A stretch of 39,182 bases of DNA from Cohaesibacter sp. (GTDB taxonomy: Bacteria > Pseudomonadota > Alphaproteobacteria > Rhizobiales > Cohaesibacteraceae): the NCBI GenBank assembly GCA_025800105.1, contig JAOXSG010000185.1:1-39182 (forward strand), given 5' to 3'. Made by a program: the position numbers and the translations under genes. The notes beneath the pieces are model-generated. The model was not told the DNA's origin and did not search any database. It worked only from the letters and a program-made list of their open reading frames with translations. Shown here piece by piece: positions 26,488-34,200 of this stretch (the stretch's first letter is position 1; every line of letters begins with the position of its first letter).

Positions 26488-27825
26488 ATGAAATTTACAA
26501 AGGCAAAATTTTTAACAGGTATGGCATCTGGCCTGTTGGCGGCAACTCTGCTGGCACCGGTTGCAGCTGTTGCTGATGGGCATGAGCTGATCTTGCCATC
26601 GCTTGATTATCGCACCGGGCCTTATGCGCCGGGCGGTATTCCTTACGCCAATGGCTATGCGGACTATTTTGCGCTGCTCAATGAGCGTGATGGTGGTATC
26701 AATGGTGTCAAGGCCAAGGTTGTGCCTTGTGAGACCGGCTATAACACCAAAAAGGGTGTTGAATGCTATGAAAAGACCAAAAATATCGGCTCTGGGGCGC
26801 TGGCCTATATGCCGCTTTCCACCGGCATTACCTATCAGCTGATCCCAAAAGTCACCGCTGACAAAATTCCGCTGGTGACCATTGGATATGGCCGGACATC
26901 TGCGCGTAATGGTCAGGTTTTTGAATATGTCTTTAACCCACCTGCGACTTATTGGGATGGGGCGACGGTTGCCATCAAGCATGTGATTGATAGCGAAGGT
27001 GGCGCTGATAAACTCAAGGGCAAGAAGATTGCGCTGGTTTATCACAATTCCGCTTATGGCAAGGAGCCTATTCGCACCTTGCAGGCTTTGTCTGAGAAAA
27101 TGGGCTTTGAGTTGACTTTGCTGCCGGTTGATCACCCGGGGCAGGAGCAAAAGGCAACATGGCTTCAGGTGCGCCGCAATCGTCCTGATTGGGTCTTTAT
27201 GTGGGGCTGGGGTGTGATGAATCAGGTGGCGATCAAAGAAGCTGCCTCAATTCGCTTCCCAATGGAGAAATTTGTCGGTGTCTGGTGGTCTGGTGGCGAA
27301 AATGACGTTCTGCCAGCGGGTAAAGATGCCCATGGTTATAAGTCTGTTGTCTTTACCGCTGTTGGGGATGGCTTCCAAACCCATGAAGACATCAAGGCTT
27401 ATGTCTATGGCAAAGGCAAAGCGGTTGATGCTTCCTTTGAAGAGCGGATTGGTGAGACCCATTATAACCGCGGCATTTATGCCGGTGCTCTGGTTGCTGA
27501 AGCCATCCGCAAGGCAATGGCTGACAATGATACCAAGAAACCAACCGGTGTGATGGTCAAGGATGCATTTGAAGGTCTAGAAATCAGCGATGAGCGTTGG
27601 GCTGAATTGGGACTGGCCAACTTTACCGGTGCGGTGAAGCTGTCTTGTGCTGACCATCGTGGTCCTTCCAAGATCGCCGTTCAGCAATGGGATGCGGAGG
27701 CCAAACAATGGTCTATTATTTCCGATTTTGTTGAGCCAATGGATGATGTGACCACGCCTTTGATCAAGGCTGACTCTGAGGCTTATGCCAAGGAAAACAA
27801 CATCACGCCACGTGATTGCAAATAA
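26488..27825 (+). CDS. ABC substrate-binding protein, LivK-like
   Basis: Periplasmic receptor of 445 residues (peripla_BP_6 family), larger than classical LivK (about 370). Sec signal peptide ends near residue 29 (PVAAVADG). GGINGVKAKVVPCETGYNTKK and IALVYHNSAYGKEPIRTL are the hinge and lobe-2 motifs of the family. Four cysteines (two in lobe 1, two towards the C-terminus) could form disulfides. AGGAGG at 7 bases marks ATG 26488. Relatives in ligase-containing liv operons of Alphaproteobacteria are annotated as branched-chain amino acid receptors, but this context suggests a carboxylic acid ligand. Confidence 0.9.
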   Translation: MKFTKAKFLTGMASGLLAATLLAPVAAVADGHELILPSLDYRTGPYAPGGIPYANGYADYFALLNERDGGINGVKAKVVPCETGYNTKKGVECYEKTKNIGSGALAYMPLSTGITYQLIPKVTADKIPLVTIGYGRTSARNGQVFEYVFNPPATYWDGATVAIKHVIDSEGGADKLKGKKIALVYHNSAYGKEPIRTLQALSEKMGFELTLLPVDHPGQEQKATWLQVRRNRPDWVFMWGWGVMNQVAIKEAASIRFPMEKFVGVWWSGGENDVLPAGKDAHGYKSVVFTAVGDGFQTHEDIKAYVYGKGKAVDASFEERIGETHYNRGIYAGALVAEAIRKAMADNDTKKPTGVMVKDAFEGLEISDERWAELGLANFTGAVKLSCADHRGPSKIAVQQWDAEAKQWSIISDFVEPMDDVTTPLIKADSEAYAKENNITPRDCK

Positions 27826-27834
27826 GATGCTGCT

Positions 27835-27863
27835 GGTCTGCGCCCCTTGGGCGCAGACCCTTT
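27835..27863 (+). terminator. Intra-operon hairpin after receptor gene
   Basis: A perfect 11-bp stem GGTCTGCGCCC / GGGCGCAGACC with a three-base loop, 10 bases after the receptor stop, followed only by CTTTAATG. Weak tail: more likely an mRNA-stabilising or attenuating hairpin than a full stop, because livF follows. Confidence 0.6.
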
Positions 27864-27974
27864 AATGATAAAGAAGGCAAGATGAGCCTTAAGTTACTGG
27901 GCTCTGATCAGGAATTGAAACCATGATGGTTGAACGGCTTTTATGCGTTTGACTTATGTTGGGGAGGAAAAGCC

Positions 27975-28793
27975 GTGAGTGATGCGCATAACAACACCAT
28001 CTTATCGGTGAACAATATTGAAGTGATCTATGATCATGTGATCCTTGTTCTCAAAGGGGTATCACTTAGCGTTCCTCGTGGCGGCATTGTGGCGCTGTTG
28101 GGTGCCAATGGTGCAGGCAAGACCACAACCTTGAAGGCCATTTCCAATCTTTTGGGGGCGGAACGCGGTGATGTCACCAAAGGCTCGATTGAGTTTGAAG
28201 GCGAAGAAGTGCAAGCACTTAGCCCCAATGATCTGGTTCGCCGTGGCTGTATTCAGGTGATGGAAGGACGGCATTGTTTTGGCCATTTGTCCATTGAAGA
28301 GAATTTGTTGACCGGAGCCTATACGCGCAAAGATGGCAATGCGGCGATCAAGCGTGATCTGGAGATGGTCTATAATTATTTCCCCCGGTTGCGCGAGCGT
28401 CGGCAATCGCAGGCTGGCTATACATCGGGTGGTGAGCAGCAAATGTGCGCCATTGGCCGGGCGATGATGGCCGGACCATCGATGATTTTGCTCGACGAGC
28501 CTTCCATGGGTTTGGCCCCGCAATTGGTGGAAGAAATTTTTGAAATTGTGAAACAGCTCAATGAAAAAGAAGGGGTGTCTTTCCTTCTGGCCGAGCAAAA
28601 TACCTCTGTTGCGCTGCGTTATGCCTCTTATGGCTATATTCTGGAAGGCGGGCGTGTTGTGATGGATGGGGAAGCGAAAGAATTGTCCGAAAATCAGGAT
28701 GTGAAAGAGTTTTATCTTGGTGTTGGCGGCGAGGGCCAAAAAAGCTTCCGGGATGTGAAACATTATAAGCGGCGCAAACGCTGGTTGGCTTAG
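27975..28793 (+). CDS. livF: Branched-chain-type ABC transporter ATPase, LivF
   Basis: Second ATPase, 272 residues. Walker A is GANGAGKTTT, the Q-loop region is GCIQVMEGRHCFGHLSIEENL, the signature is TSGGEQQMCAIGRAM and Walker B is MILLDEPSMGLAP. The H-loop position reads FLLAEQNTS, with Gln in place of His, as is normal for LivF. The start is GTG 27975 with GGGGAGGAAAA in front; an upstream TTG is unlikely. A basic C-terminal tail (about 30 residues, KSFRDVKHYKRRKRW) extends past the usual LivF end. MITE copy A lies 40 bp downstream. Confidence 0.91.
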   Translation: MSDAHNNTILSVNNIEVIYDHVILVLKGVSLSVPRGGIVALLGANGAGKTTTLKAISNLLGAERGDVTKGSIEFEGEEVQALSPNDLVRRGCIQVMEGRHCFGHLSIEENLLTGAYTRKDGNAAIKRDLEMVYNYFPRLRERRQSQAGYTSGGEQQMCAIGRAMMAGPSMILLDEPSMGLAPQLVEEIFEIVKQLNEKEGVSFLLAEQNTSVALRYASYGYILEGGRVVMDGEAKELSENQDVKEFYLGVGGEGQKSFRDVKHYKRRKRWLA

Positions 28794-28833
28794 GCTTTTG
28801 TATTCTTGAGCAAGAAGCAAGGCAGGCAACGAT

Positions 28834-29101
28834 TAGGCTCAGGACTCATTAATTTATCCTATTCTGTTTGTCTTGAAGTATTCAGATAGAAGAACCAAGA
28901 GCAAAATAAGGGTGGTTCCCTTTTTGCAGGTCTTGGTTTGATAGATGAGTGCTTCAAGACAAACCCGAAGGGCGAGGCATTTTTGCGCAATGGACTACGT
29001 CGTAAAATCTTGAAAATGAACCACATTGTCGCGATTTTCCTCCTTGCCATTGCGCAAAACTGCTCTCGCAGAATGGGCCAAATTAATGGGTCCTGAGCCT
29101 A
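28834..29101 (+). mobile_element. MITE-like element, copy A (268 bp)
   Basis: Bounded by terminal inverted repeats TAGGCTCAGGACTCATTAA / TTAATGGGTCCTGAGCCTA (one mismatch), with TA at both ends as for TA-targeting families (IS630/Tc1 or IS427-like). Too short to encode a transposase. Internal inverted repeats: GTTTGTCTTGAAG / CTTCAAGACAAAC and TTTTGCGCAATG / CATTGCGCAAAA. Nearly the same sequence recurs at 30469-30735 in the same orientation. Lies between livF and the PaaK-like gene. Confidence 0.85.
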
Positions 29102-29171
29102 GAAGTGTCTGCCTTTTTTGATGATGGTTTGGCCTTGTATGACAGAAAGGCCCATGATCGGGGACTAGGAT

Positions 29172-30407
29172 ATGTCTGAATTTTTTGATGAGCGTGATTG
29201 TCAGTCTGCTTCGGCCCGTGACGCTGCTTTATTGTCCAAATTGCCGGCCTTTTTGGCAAAGGTAAAACAGGAAGCGTCTGGTTGGGCAGACTTTTTGAAA
29301 GATGTTGATCCAGTCTCGATTACCAGTCGTGAGGATTTGGCGCAGATTCCGGTTTTGCGCAAAAGCCATTTGCAGGCCTGTCAGACAGCAGAACCTCCTT
29401 TTGGCGGATTTGTGATGGGCGATGCGTCGCAATGGGGGCGGGTTTTTATGTCTCCTGGCCCGATTTGGGAGCCGCAGGGGCTGGCAGCTGACCCATGGCG
29501 CGGGGCGCGGGCTTTGCATGCGGCGGGCTTTCGCGCTGGTGATATTGTGCATAATGCCTTTGCCTATCATATGACGCCGGGTGGCTTCATTTTGGATGAA
29601 AGCGCGCGGGCGCTTGGCTGTGCGGTTTTTCCGGCTGGAGTTGGTAATACCGAGGCACAGGTTGAGGCCATGGCTATGGTGCGGCCTGTTGCCTATATGG
29701 GCACGCCGGATTATCTGAAAGTCATTTTGGATAAAGCCGAGAGCATGAATGTGCAACTTGACAGCATCAAAAAAGCCATGGTGTCAGGTGGGGCTTTGTT
29801 CCCCTCTTTGCGCGAAGAGTATAAAGCGCGCGGGGTTGAAACCTATCAATGCTATGCCACGGCGGATCTGGGAGTGATTGCCTATGAAACATCTGCGCTG
29901 GATGGCATGTTGGTTAATGAAGATATCATTGTCGAGATTGTGCGGCCCGGGACTGATGAGCCGGTTGCGCCGGGGGAAGTTGGGGAATTGGTGGTGACCT
30001 GCTTTAGCGATGTCTATCCTCTGATCCGCTTTGGCACGGGTGATTTGTCGGCTGTTATGGAGGGCACCAGCCCATGCGGGCGAACCGGTATGCGGATCAA
30101 AGGCTGGATGGGGCGTGCAGATCAGCGATGTAAAATCAAGGGTATGTTTGTTGATCCGGCACAGATGAATGTGCTTTTGAAACGCTATGACAGTGTGGAT
30201 CGTTTGCGTTTAAGCGTTTCGCGTGTCGATGAGCAGGATGTGATGACGTTGCAAGTGGCAACCAGTGATCAGACAGAGGCTTTTCAAAAAGAAATGAGTG
30301 AGGCCTTGCGCGATGTGACCAAGTTAAAAGGCGTGGTCAATTTGGTGCCTGCTGGCAGCCTGCCCAATGATGGGCAGGTGATTGTGGATGAACGGGATTA
30401 TTCCTGA
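29172..30407 (+). CDS. PaaK-like (phenylacetate-CoA ligase family) AMP-binding protein
   Basis: Adenylate-forming family protein of 411 residues. Family blocks: MVSGGALF (205-210 region), QCYATADLGVIAYE (the Y-x-x-T-E region), YPLIRFGTGDLSAV (286-295), GRADQRCKIKGMFVDP (314-329, the hinge Asp/Arg and Lys) and a C-terminal ACT-like lid domain. The usual Ser/Thr/Gly phosphate loop is replaced by FMSPGPIWEPQG (92-103), so ATP binding may be altered. It probably belonged to the upstream ligase/liv operon before MITE copy A landed in between. Substrate unknown; the family activates aromatic acids such as phenylacetate. Spacing from MITE A to the ATG is 70 bp, and no good ribosome site beyond GGGGACTAGG is seen. 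Confidence 0.8.
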   Translation: MSEFFDERDCQSASARDAALLSKLPAFLAKVKQEASGWADFLKDVDPVSITSREDLAQIPVLRKSHLQACQTAEPPFGGFVMGDASQWGRVFMSPGPIWEPQGLAADPWRGARALHAAGFRAGDIVHNAFAYHMTPGGFILDESARALGCAVFPAGVGNTEAQVEAMAMVRPVAYMGTPDYLKVILDKAESMNVQLDSIKKAMVSGGALFPSLREEYKARGVETYQCYATADLGVIAYETSALDGMLVNEDIIVEIVRPGTDEPVAPGEVGELVVTCFSDVYPLIRFGTGDLSAVMEGTSPCGRTGMRIKGWMGRADQRCKIKGMFVDPAQMNVLLKRYDSVDRLRLSVSRVDEQDVMTLQVATSDQTEAFQKEMSEALRDVTKLKGVVNLVPAGSLPNDGQVIVDERDYS

Positions 30408-30428
30408 TCTTTGATCTTTATCTGCGCA

Positions 30429-30456
30429 AGCCCGGATTGTTGCAATCCGGGCTTTT
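30429..30456 (+). terminator. Rho-independent terminator after PaaK-like gene
   Basis: AGCCCGGATTG / CAATCCGGGCT with a TTG loop and five T, 22 bases past the stop. MITE copy B starts 13 bases later. Confidence 0.9.
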
Positions 30457-30468
30457 TGATTGTGAGCT

Positions 30469-30735
30469 TAGGCTCAGGACCCATTAATTTATCCTATTCT
30501 GTTTGTCTTGAAGCATTCAGATAGAAGAACTAAGAGCAAAATAAGGGTGGTTCCCTTCTTGAAGCTCTTGGTTCGATAGATGGGTGCTTCAAGACAAACC
30601 CGAAGGGCGAGGCATTTTTGCGCAATGACTGCGTCGTAAAATCTTGAAAATGAACCACATTGTTGCGATTTTCCTCCTTGCCATTGCGCAAAACTGCTCT
30701 CGCAGAATGCGCCAAATTAATGAGTCCTGAGCCTA
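30469..30735 (+). mobile_element. MITE-like element, copy B (267 bp)
   Basis: Same element and orientation as copy A, differing at scattered bases and one or two single-base indels. Terminal repeats are TAGGCTCAGGACCCATTAA / TTAATGAGTCCTGAGCCTA. Internal dyads are exact here: GTTTGTCTTGAAGCA (30501-30515) with TGCTTCAAGACAAAC (30585-30599), and TTTTGCGCAATG (30616-30627) with CATTGCGCAAAA (30682-30693). Its right-hand TA forms part of the arsH stop codon on the other strand. Confidence 0.85.
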
Positions 30736-31470
30736 ACGACTTGGGGTTGAATTGACCCTGTTGATGAGGGCTTCGCCGCTTTCTACACGCTCGGAATAGC
30801 GATCGACCAAATAGTTTGAGCGCGCGCGCGTTAAATAGGTGAATTTCATCAATTCCTCACAGACATCAATGATGCGATTGTAATAGGGCGAGGGTTTGAT
30901 GCGGTCCTTGTCGTCAAATTCACTAAACGCTTTTGGGATCGAGGATTGGTTTGGAATGGTCAGCATACGCATCCAGCGGCCAAGAATGCGCATTTGATTG
31001 ACGGCATTAAAGCTTTGCGAGCCACCACAGACTTGCATCAAAGCAAGGGTTTTGCCCTGTGTCGGGCGGACTGCCCCAAGAGAAAGGGGTATCCAGTCAA
31101 TCTGGCTTTTCATAATCCCTGTCATGGCGCCATGGCGTTCTGGGGAGACCCAGACCATGCCTTCGGCCCATTCTGCCAAATCACGCAATTCCTGCACTTT
31201 GGAATGAGATGGCTCGGTTTCATCTGGCAAAGGCAAGCCAGAGGGGTTGAAGGTGCGGGTTTCGGCACCCATGGCATTGAGCAGACGTGCAGCTTCTTGC
31301 GAGACCAGACGTGAGAAGGACCGCTCCCGCAAAGATCCATAGAGCAGTAAAATGCGTGGTGGATGGCCGGGATCATCACTTGGAGCCAGATAGCTGAAAT
31401 CAATTGGCTTTAAAAAAGCGTCATCGGCGAGATGGTCGCTCAAGACTTGAGGCGTGTTTTCTGTCTTCAT
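30733..31470 (-). CDS. arsH: Arsenical resistance flavoprotein ArsH
   Basis: NADPH-dependent FMN protein of 245 residues, flavodoxin-like fold, linked to oxidation of organoarsenicals and redox stress. The FMN phosphate loop is [11 protein letters not shown]. The flavin-contact segment is [21 protein letters not shown], and [22 protein letters not shown] is diagnostic for ArsH. The start ATG 31470 lies 4 bases after the arsR stop, with only a weak ribosome site (AAAAGAAT), so translation is probably coupled. The stop codon TAG falls on the edge of MITE copy B, but the length and C-terminus ([11 protein letters not shown]) are normal, so the protein looks intact. No arsB, acr3 or arsC is in the window. 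Confidence 0.92.
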   Translation of the reverse strand: MKTENTPQVLSDHLADDAFLKPIDFSYLAPSDDPGHPPRILLLYGSLRERSFSRLVSQEAARLLNAMGAETRTFNPSGLPLPDETEPSHSKVQELRDLAEWAEGMVWVSPERHGAMTGIMKSQIDWIPLSLGAVRPTQGKTLALMQVCGGSQSFNAVNQMRILGRWMRMLTIPNQSSIPKAFSEFDDKDRIKPSPYYNRIIDVCEELMKFTYLTRARSNYLVDRYSERVESGEALINRVNSTPSR

Positions 31471-31474
31471 TTTA

Positions 31475-31822
31475 CTATTCTTTTTGAGAGGGGCTTGGGC
31501 AGCACAGGGCTGTGAGGAGGGGGATATAATCAGAGGCTTTGCCGCCACAGCAATCGAGCAGCAGAAAATCCAGCAGATCTTGTATGCCTGCCATATCTGC
31601 ATAATAGCGAATGGCTCTGCCCTCGCGTTCGTTTCGGATCAGCTTTGCCTGTGTGAGAATGGACAGATTGGTGGACATGGTATTTTGGCGCACATCCAGT
31701 ATTTTGGCGATATCTCCTGCCAGCAGGCCTGTATGGCCTGACTTGATCAGGAGGCGGAAAACCTGCAAACGGGTTTGTTGACTAAGGGCGGCAAAAGCCG
31801 CAAGAGCATTATTTTCATCCAT
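31475..31822 (-). CDS. arsR: ArsR-family repressor
   Basis: Metalloregulator of 115 residues with a winged HTH (residues 15-80; [23 protein letters not shown] is the recognition region). The As(III) sensor cysteines are not the classical helix-3 pair. Instead vicinal cysteines occur C-terminally (LLDCCGG near 90 and ALCCPSP near 108), as in the ArsR subgroup of Acidithiobacillus and many Alphaproteobacteria. Expected to repress its own promoter and arsH until arsenite binds. Operon arsR-arsH. Confidence 0.92.
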   Translation of the reverse strand: MDENNALAAFAALSQQTRLQVFRLLIKSGHTGLLAGDIAKILDVRQNTMSTNLSILTQAKLIRNEREGRAIRYYADMAGIQDLLDFLLLDCCGGKASDYIPLLTALCCPSPSQKE

Positions 31823-31861
31823 ATATCCAGAATACTAGATATATAGATATTGTCAATATCT
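31823..31861 (-). promoter_or_regulatory. arsRH promoter/operator
   Basis: On the minus strand a TTGACA -35 is followed after 16 bases by TATTCT as -10, six bases from the arsR ATG. The -35 lies within a perfect 17-bp palindrome (31845-31861, AGATATTG-N-CAATATCT), a good candidate for the ArsR site. The start codon would be at or next to the transcription start, so the message may be leaderless. Confidence 0.6.
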
Positions 31862-31879
31862 CTTCTGACGTTATTATTT

Positions 31880-32488
31880 TTACAACAGAATGATGCCTTC
31901 TTCTTTTTCTGCCTTATCGGCTCTGCTCTCGCTGCTGGTCGGATTTTCCGGCAGTTTACGGCTTGGCATTGCAGGTTGCTCGGAAAAATATTGGGACTTG
32001 CGCAGCAAGCTGTCCATTTCGCTCATCAAATGGGTGGAAGCGGCCATATCCTGATCGTCACTGTCTTTTTTGCGCTCGCTTGTGGGCTCGAGTTTGATCA
32101 GCGAGCCGGGATCTAACACCGCACGGATGCGTCGATCCAGCGTTTGTGGTGAGAAAGGGCGCGACAAAACCCAGTGAGAGCCGATTTCAATTGCTGTTCT
32201 CACTCTTGGGCGGGTTGGATTGTCCATTAATGTGATCAGGCGTGTATGATTGGCCAGATATTGCTGGGGAATATTGTCTATTCCGCGCATCAAATCAGAG
32301 CTCTTGGCCGTATCATAATCGACGAAGAGAAAGTCCGGGAAAGAGCGTTTGGACTCTTCCAATCCGCCTTCAAAGGTTTCGGTTTCAAACAGTCTTTGAA
32401 AGCCTGATGTTCTCAAAAGGCTTCGCAATAATTTTCTTTGAAAACTATTTTTGTCGACCAATACGGCCGAACAATGCTCCAGTTGCAT
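31880..32488 (-). CDS. Receiver-domain-like protein with disordered tail
   Basis: 202 residues. Residues 1-125 resemble a CheY-like receiver: Asp12 in VLVDKNS, putative phospho-acceptor Asp57 in FLFVDYDT, and a beta-5 motif reading VLSRPFSP. The conserved Lys is therefore Arg110 before the cis-Pro. Residues 130-202 are charged, low in hydrophobics and probably disordered, without an output domain. The role is unknown; such proteins can be phosphate sinks or scaffold proteins. Alone on this strand, between arsR and the SPFH gene. The ATG at 32488 has no strong ribosome site. Confidence 0.75.
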   Translation of the reverse strand: MQLEHCSAVLVDKNSFQRKLLRSLLRTSGFQRLFETETFEGGLEESKRSFPDFLFVDYDTAKSSDLMRGIDNIPQQYLANHTRLITLMDNPTRPRVRTAIEIGSHWVLSRPFSPQTLDRRIRAVLDPGSLIKLEPTSERKKDSDDQDMAASTHLMSEMDSLLRKSQYFSEQPAMPSRKLPENPTSSESRADKAEKEEGIILL

Positions 32489-32703
32489 CAGAATGCCCCC
32501 AAGTCTGATGGTGATCGGAGGGTCCCCACCTTCCGTTCGGGCTTTTATAGACCAAATAGCTTAAAAAGAGGTAATTGCTGCGTTGCAATGTGAAAAGAAT
32601 GTGACTGCCAGTGGCATGAAGATGGGATGCCTGTCAGGCCTTTGTTGCTTTTGGCAAGGGGGCTTCTTATATCTCAAGGATAGATAGGAATGGAGTGATT
32701 GAT

Positions 32704-33693
32704 ATGTTTGGCTTTGACAGCTTTGTTATTTTTTTATTGCTTTTGCTGATCGTCCTTCTGTTTGCTGGCATTAAAACAGTGCCGCAAGGCTATAATTATA
32801 CCGTAGAGCGTTTTGGGGCCTATAAGGAGACTTTGCGTCCCGGTCTTCGCTTCATTGTGCCGTTGATTGATCGGATTGGCGCGCGGATGAATATGATGGA
32901 GCAGGTTCTCGATGTTCCAAGTCAGGAAGTGATTACCAAGGATAATGCCACCATCACCTCTGACGGTGTAGCTTTCTATCAGGTGTTGGATGCGGCGCAA
33001 AGCGCTTATGAAGTGAACAATCTGGAGCTGGCTTTGCTCAATCTGACCATGACTAATATTCGGAATGTCATGGGTTCGATGGATCTGGATGAGCTGACCT
33101 CCAATCGTGATGCGATCAATGCGCAATTGCTCAGAGTGGTGGATGATGCGGCCAGCAGTTGGGGCGTGAAAATTACCCGTATTGAGATCAAGGATATCAA
33201 CCCGCCTCGGGATCTGGTGGATGCGATGGCGCGGCAAATGAAAGCCGAGCGTGACAAGCGTGCCGCTATTTTGGAGGCCGAAGGTCAACGTCAGTCTGAG
33301 ATTTTGCGCGCAGAAGGTGATAAGCAGGGCCAAATTCTGGAGGCTGAAGGCAAAAAGCAAGCTGCCTTTTTGGAAGCAGAAGCACGGGAGCGGGCGGCCG
33401 CAGCGGAAGCCAAGGCAACTGAGATGGTGTCCAAAGCCATTTCAGAAGGGGATTTGCAGGCGGTCAATTATTTTGTTGCCAACAAATATATTGAAACTTT
33501 GGGTGAGGTGGTGAAAGCGCCAAACCAGAAAGTGGTTATGCTGCCGATGGAGGCTACCTCTATTTTGGGCGCTTTGGGTGGTATTGGCGAATTGAGCAAG
33601 GAAGTCTTTGGCAAATCCGGCTCTGGCGGCAAGGCTGGCTCGTCTTCTCGTGTGCCGCGTGTTTCCAATCAGGCTGATGAGGATCGATCATGA
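32704..33693 (+). CDS. qmcA: SPFH/stomatin-like membrane protease regulator, QmcA type
   Basis: Membrane-anchored band-7 protein of 329 residues. One N-terminal helix (about 5-23) is followed by the SPFH domain starting VPQGYNYTVERFGAYKETL. Conserved blocks include VPLIDRIGARMNMMEQVLDVPSQEVITKDN-like residues (positions about 53-85) and INPPRDLVDAMARQMKAERDKRA. A long Ala/Glu/Lys/Gln coiled coil spans about 185-245. It forms oligomeric assemblies at lipid domains and partners with NfeD. ATG 32704 has GGAG 8 bases before it; GTG 32695 is the alternative. The nfeD gene overlaps its stop by 4 bases. Confidence 0.92.
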   Translation: MFGFDSFVIFLLLLLIVLLFAGIKTVPQGYNYTVERFGAYKETLRPGLRFIVPLIDRIGARMNMMEQVLDVPSQEVITKDNATITSDGVAFYQVLDAAQSAYEVNNLELALLNLTMTNIRNVMGSMDLDELTSNRDAINAQLLRVVDDAASSWGVKITRIEIKDINPPRDLVDAMARQMKAERDKRAAILEAEGQRQSEILRAEGDKQGQILEAEGKKQAAFLEAEARERAAAAEAKATEMVSKAISEGDLQAVNYFVANKYIETLGEVVKAPNQKVVMLPMEATSILGALGGIGELSKEVFGKSGSGGKAGSSSRVPRVSNQADEDRS

Positions 33694-34142
33694 TTGCGGC
33701 TGTCTATGAAGCGCTTGGCGGTTGGTTCTGGATGCTGCTTGGCTTGCTGTTGCTGATTTTGGAAATTTTTGCGCCCGGCGTTCTCTTTCTCTGGCTTGGT
33801 ATTGCGGCGCTTCTTGTCGGATTGCTTGACTTTGCCTTTCACATCAGTTGGCAAAGCGAGATGCTGGCCTTTGGCTTTTTGGCTCTGCTCTCGGTCTTTG
33901 TTGGCCGTTTCTTGCTCAATCGTTTTCGGACGTTGGAGACGGATAAGCCGATGCTCAATGAGCGAAGCAAAGCCCTGATTGGCAGAGAATTTTCGCTGGC
34001 AGAGCCGATTGTGGATGGTCAGGGGCGTGTCAAAGTGCTGGATAGCTATTGGCGTGTGAACGGGCCGGATTGTGAGGTTGGCGGCAAGGTGCGCGTTGTT
34101 GAGGCTGATGGGGCGGTGTTGACCGTCGAGTTGATCAAATAA
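33690..34142 (+). CDS. nfeD: NfeD-family membrane protein
   Basis: Short NfeD (NfeD1b type, no protease domain) of 150 residues. It has an N-terminal hydrophobic region with two to three helices (about 10-73). A C-terminal OB-fold domain (about 90-150) includes SKALIGREFSLAEPIVDGQGRV and the GPDCEVGGKVRVVEADGAVL block. Begins in the ATGA overlap with the SPFH gene, the standard operon pair. Thought to act with SPFH proteins in membrane organisation. Confidence 0.92.
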   Translation: MIAAVYEALGGWFWMLLGLLLLILEIFAPGVLFLWLGIAALLVGLLDFAFHISWQSEMLAFGFLALLSVFVGRFLLNRFRTLETDKPMLNERSKALIGREFSLAEPIVDGQGRVKVLDSYWRVNGPDCEVGGKVRVVEADGAVLTVELIK

Positions 34143-34160
34143 TTCAGCCAAACAAAAAGA

Positions 34161-34195
34161 AAAGAGCCAGCATTTTTTAAATGCTGGCTCTTTTT
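34161..34195. terminator. Bidirectional terminator between nfeD and motB
   Basis: AAAGAGCCAGCATTT / AAATGCTGGCTCTTTTT with a TT(T) loop and T/A runs on both sides, between convergent genes. Confidence 0.9.
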
Positions 34196-34200
34196 GTGCT

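Noticed and set aside
28859..29050. Short open frame inside MITE copy A, with a similar one at 30530-30715 in copy B
   Set aside because: The two are mirror products of the repeated element, with frame and ends not conserved between copies. No transposase motif is present.
32489..32703. Possible small RNA or gene between the receiver-like gene and the SPFH gene
   Set aside because: No hairpin-plus-T-run, no open frame with a ribosome site and no clear promoter; treated as an ordinary divergent leader.
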